Origin: DASZGI01 sp035938995
GTDB taxonomy: Bacteria; Actinomycetota; Actinomycetes; Streptomycetales; Catenulisporaceae
Length of the DNA: 8,007 nucleotides
Direction: 5' to 3'
Assembly: GCF_035938995.1 (NCBI RefSeq)
Contig: NZ_DASZGI010000229.1
Location: 1 to 8,007, forward strand
Below, in pieces: positions 6,591 to 8,007 of this stretch. The stretch's first letter is position 1; each line of letters begins with the position of its first letter. Both the position numbers and the translations under genes were made by a program. Below the pieces are notes generated by a model. That model was not told where the DNA came from. It worked only from the letters and a program-made list of their open reading frames with translations, and ran no database searches.

Positions 6591-7922
6591 GACCGGAAGA
6601 TACCTGTTCAGCTCGAACGGAGTAACCTGCCGCTGATATTCGTCCCATTCCGCACGCTTGTTGCGCAGGAAGAAGTCGAAGACGTGTTCGCCGAGCGTCT
6701 CGGCCACCAGCTCGCTGCGCTCCATGATCCGGACGGCTTCGTCCAACGAGGCCGGCAGCGGCTCGATGCCCAGAGCGCGCCGCTCGGACCGGGTCAGCTT
6801 CCAGACGTCGTCGTCGGCGCCGGGGGGCAGCTCATAGCCCTCCTCGATCCCCTTCATCCCGGCCGCGAGCAGCACCGCGTACGCGAGATACGGATTGCAG
6901 GCGCTGTCCAGAGAGCGGACCTCGATACGCGTCGACTGGCTCTTGCCGGGCTTGTACATCGGGACACGCACCAGCGCGGAGCGGTTGTTGTGGCCCCAGC
7001 AGATGTACGGCGGAGCCTCGCCGCCGGCGGTGAGCCGCTTGTAGGAGTTGACCCACTGGTTCGTGACCGCGCTGATCTCGGCGGCGTACCGGAGCAGCCC
7101 GGCGATGAAGGAGCGGCCGACCTTTGAGAGCTGGTACTCGGCGCCCGGCTCGTTGAAGGCATTGCGGTCGCCCTCGAACAGAGACAGGTGGGTGTGCATA
7201 CCGGAGCCGGGGTGCTGGGCGAGCGGCTTCGGCATGAAGGAGGCGAAGACCCCCTGCTCAAGCGCGACCTCCTTGACCACCAGCCGGAAGGTCATGATGT
7301 TGTCGGCAGTCGTCAGCGCGTCTGCGTAGCGCAGGTCGATCTCCTGCTGGCCGGGGCCGGCCTCGTGGTGGCTGAACTCGACCGAGATACCCATGGACTC
7401 CAAATGGGTGATGGCCTGACGACGGAAGTCGTGGCCCACCCCGTGCGGTGTCAGGTCGAAGTACCCGGAGGAGTCCACCGGCGTGGGTTCGGCTCCCGCC
7501 TCAGACAGCCCCTTGAACAGGAAGAACTCGATCTCGGGGTGGGTGTAGAAGGTGAAGCCGCGCTCGGCTGCGCGAGCCAGCGCGCGCTTGAGCACGTAGC
7601 GGGGGTCAGCGTAGGAGGGGGTACCGTCCGGCGTGAGGATGTCGCAGTACATCCGGCCCGTCCCCGGCGACTCGGCACGCCACGGCAGGATCTGGAAAGT
7701 CGACGGGTCCGGCTTGACCAGCATGTCGGACTCGTGCACCCGCGCGAAGCCCTCGATCGCCGACCCGTCGAAGCCGATTCCCTCCGAGAAGGCCTGCTCA
7801 AGCTCGGCCGGAGCCACCGCCACCGACTTCAGGAAACCCAGGACGTCGGTGAACCATAGCCGGACGAAGCGGATGTCACGCTCCTCGAGGGTCCTGAGGA
7901 CGAACTCCTGCTGGCGCTCCAT
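6585..7922 (-). CDS. glnA2: GlnA2-type glutamine synthetase-like enzyme (GSI-alpha)
   Basis: This 445-residue ATP-dependent gamma-glutamyl ligase closely resembles Mycobacterium tuberculosis GlnA2 (446 residues) as I recall it, from RQQEFVLRTLEERDIRFVRL to FDFFLRNKR near the end. The N-terminal beta-grasp domain has FDGSAIEGF (51-59, Asp52). The catalytic domain has HPEIEFFL (128-135; Glu130, Glu132), SHHEAGPGQQEIDLR (184-198), HPGSGMHTHLSLF (237-249, His243), NSYKRL (292-297), GGEAP (300-304, Glu302) and NRSALVRVP (313-321). All substrate and metal positions look kept. At the adenylylation position the NLYDLP motif is replaced by DDVWKLT (371-377), so there is no target Tyr. Relatives make glutamine, but the Streptomyces paralogue GlnA2 has been linked to gamma-glutamylation of polyamines, so the true substrate is open. 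ATG 7922 has GGGAG eight bases upstream. In many actinobacteria this gene lies close to glnE, as here. Confidence 0.93.
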   Translation of the reverse strand: MERQQEFVLRTLEERDIRFVRLWFTDVLGFLKSVAVAPAELEQAFSEGIGFDGSAIEGFARVHESDMLVKPDPSTFQILPWRAESPGTGRMYCDILTPDGTPSYADPRYVLKRALARAAERGFTFYTHPEIEFFLFKGLSEAGAEPTPVDSSGYFDLTPHGVGHDFRRQAITHLESMGISVEFSHHEAGPGQQEIDLRYADALTTADNIMTFRLVVKEVALEQGVFASFMPKPLAQHPGSGMHTHLSLFEGDRNAFNEPGAEYQLSKVGRSFIAGLLRYAAEISAVTNQWVNSYKRLTAGGEAPPYICWGHNNRSALVRVPMYKPGKSQSTRIEVRSLDSACNPYLAYAVLLAAGMKGIEEGYELPPGADDDVWKLTRSERRALGIEPLPASLDEAVRIMERSELVAETLGEHVFDFFLRNKRAEWDEYQRQVTPFELNRYLPVL

Positions 7923-7930
7923 GGCCCACG

Positions 7931-7990
7931 CTCCCGATCACTCGCACACGACCGATCCACAGTATCGCCGCAGCGTTACAAAGGCATGAA
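7931..7990 (-). promoter_or_regulatory. Upstream region of glnA2: ribosome binding site and possible promoter
   Basis: GGGAG (7935-7931) lies eight bases before ATG 7922. Further up, GATACT (7966-7961) with overlapping TACTGT (7964-7959) resembles a -10 element, and TTCATG (7990-7985) sits 18 bases above GATACT as a poor -35. GTAAC (7979-7975) resembles one GlnR half-site, but no proper second half-site follows. The ribosome binding site is fairly sure; the promoter is tentative and the region is cut by the window edge. Confidence 0.35.
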
Positions 7991-8007
7991 CCATTGGCGG
8001 ATGGAAC

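Noticed and set aside
6684..7859. Plus-strand frames (6684-7127 and 7188-7859) antisense to glnA2
   Set aside because: The glutamine synthetase frame is conserved end to end. These are mirror frames without ribosome binding sites or motifs.
7975..7991. GlnR box or PHO box upstream of glnA2
   Set aside because: GTAAC and GTTCATGCCTT each resemble part of a site, but the second half-sites do not fit the expected spacing or sequence and the window ends there. Kept only as a remark in the promoter entry.
1..8007. CRISPR array, tRNA or rRNA gene, insertion sequence, attachment site
   Set aside because: I saw no regularly spaced repeats, no tRNA-like cloverleaf or rRNA sequence, no transposase or integrase motifs and no terminal inverted repeats.

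Overview
This window comes from a high-GC Gram-positive bacterium, an actinomycete. The evidence is the strong G/C bias at third codon positions, GTG starts, leaderless-type promoters, and a GlnE plus a GSI-alpha glutamine synthetase of the kind that sit close together in Streptomyces and Mycobacterium. I cannot name the genus. A Streptomyces- or Catenulispora-like soil actinomycete would fit, but that is an inference.

Layout, left to right. Positions 1-3596 (minus strand) are one uninterrupted frame for GlnE, the two-headed glutamine synthetase adenylyltransferase/adenylyl-removing enzyme. The gene runs off the left edge, so its last residues are missing. Both catalytic halves look intact, but the protein carries three low-complexity insertions, and the one at the left edge is encoded by very G-rich DNA. 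Positions 3597-4019 are a 423-base divergent intergenic region with a probable leaderless glnE promoter, a possible leaderless promoter for the next gene, and two short perfect dyads. Positions 4020-4736 (plus) encode a TetR/AcrR-type repressor with an unusual proline-rich N-terminus. A 30-base convergent gap follows. Positions 4767-6422 (minus) encode a secreted phosphoesterase/acid phosphatase of the AcpA / phospholipase C superfamily. Its 162-base upstream region holds a strong Shine-Dalgarno sequence and a PHO-box-like site. Positions 6585-7922 (minus) encode a GlnA2-type glutamine synthetase-like enzyme, with 85 bases of its upstream region at the right edge.

How the genes fit together. 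glnA2 and glnE form the nitrogen-metabolism neighbourhood. The phosphatase and the regulator lie between them and probably form a separate phosphate-scavenging and regulatory insert. The GlnA2-type enzyme has Trp where adenylylatable enzymes have the target Tyr, so GlnE most likely acts on a GlnA1-type enzyme encoded elsewhere.

I found no mobile element, CRISPR array, RNA gene or clearly new system. The most notable points are the enlarged GlnE, the G-quadruplex-capable coding DNA, and the PHO-box-like site ahead of the phosphatase.
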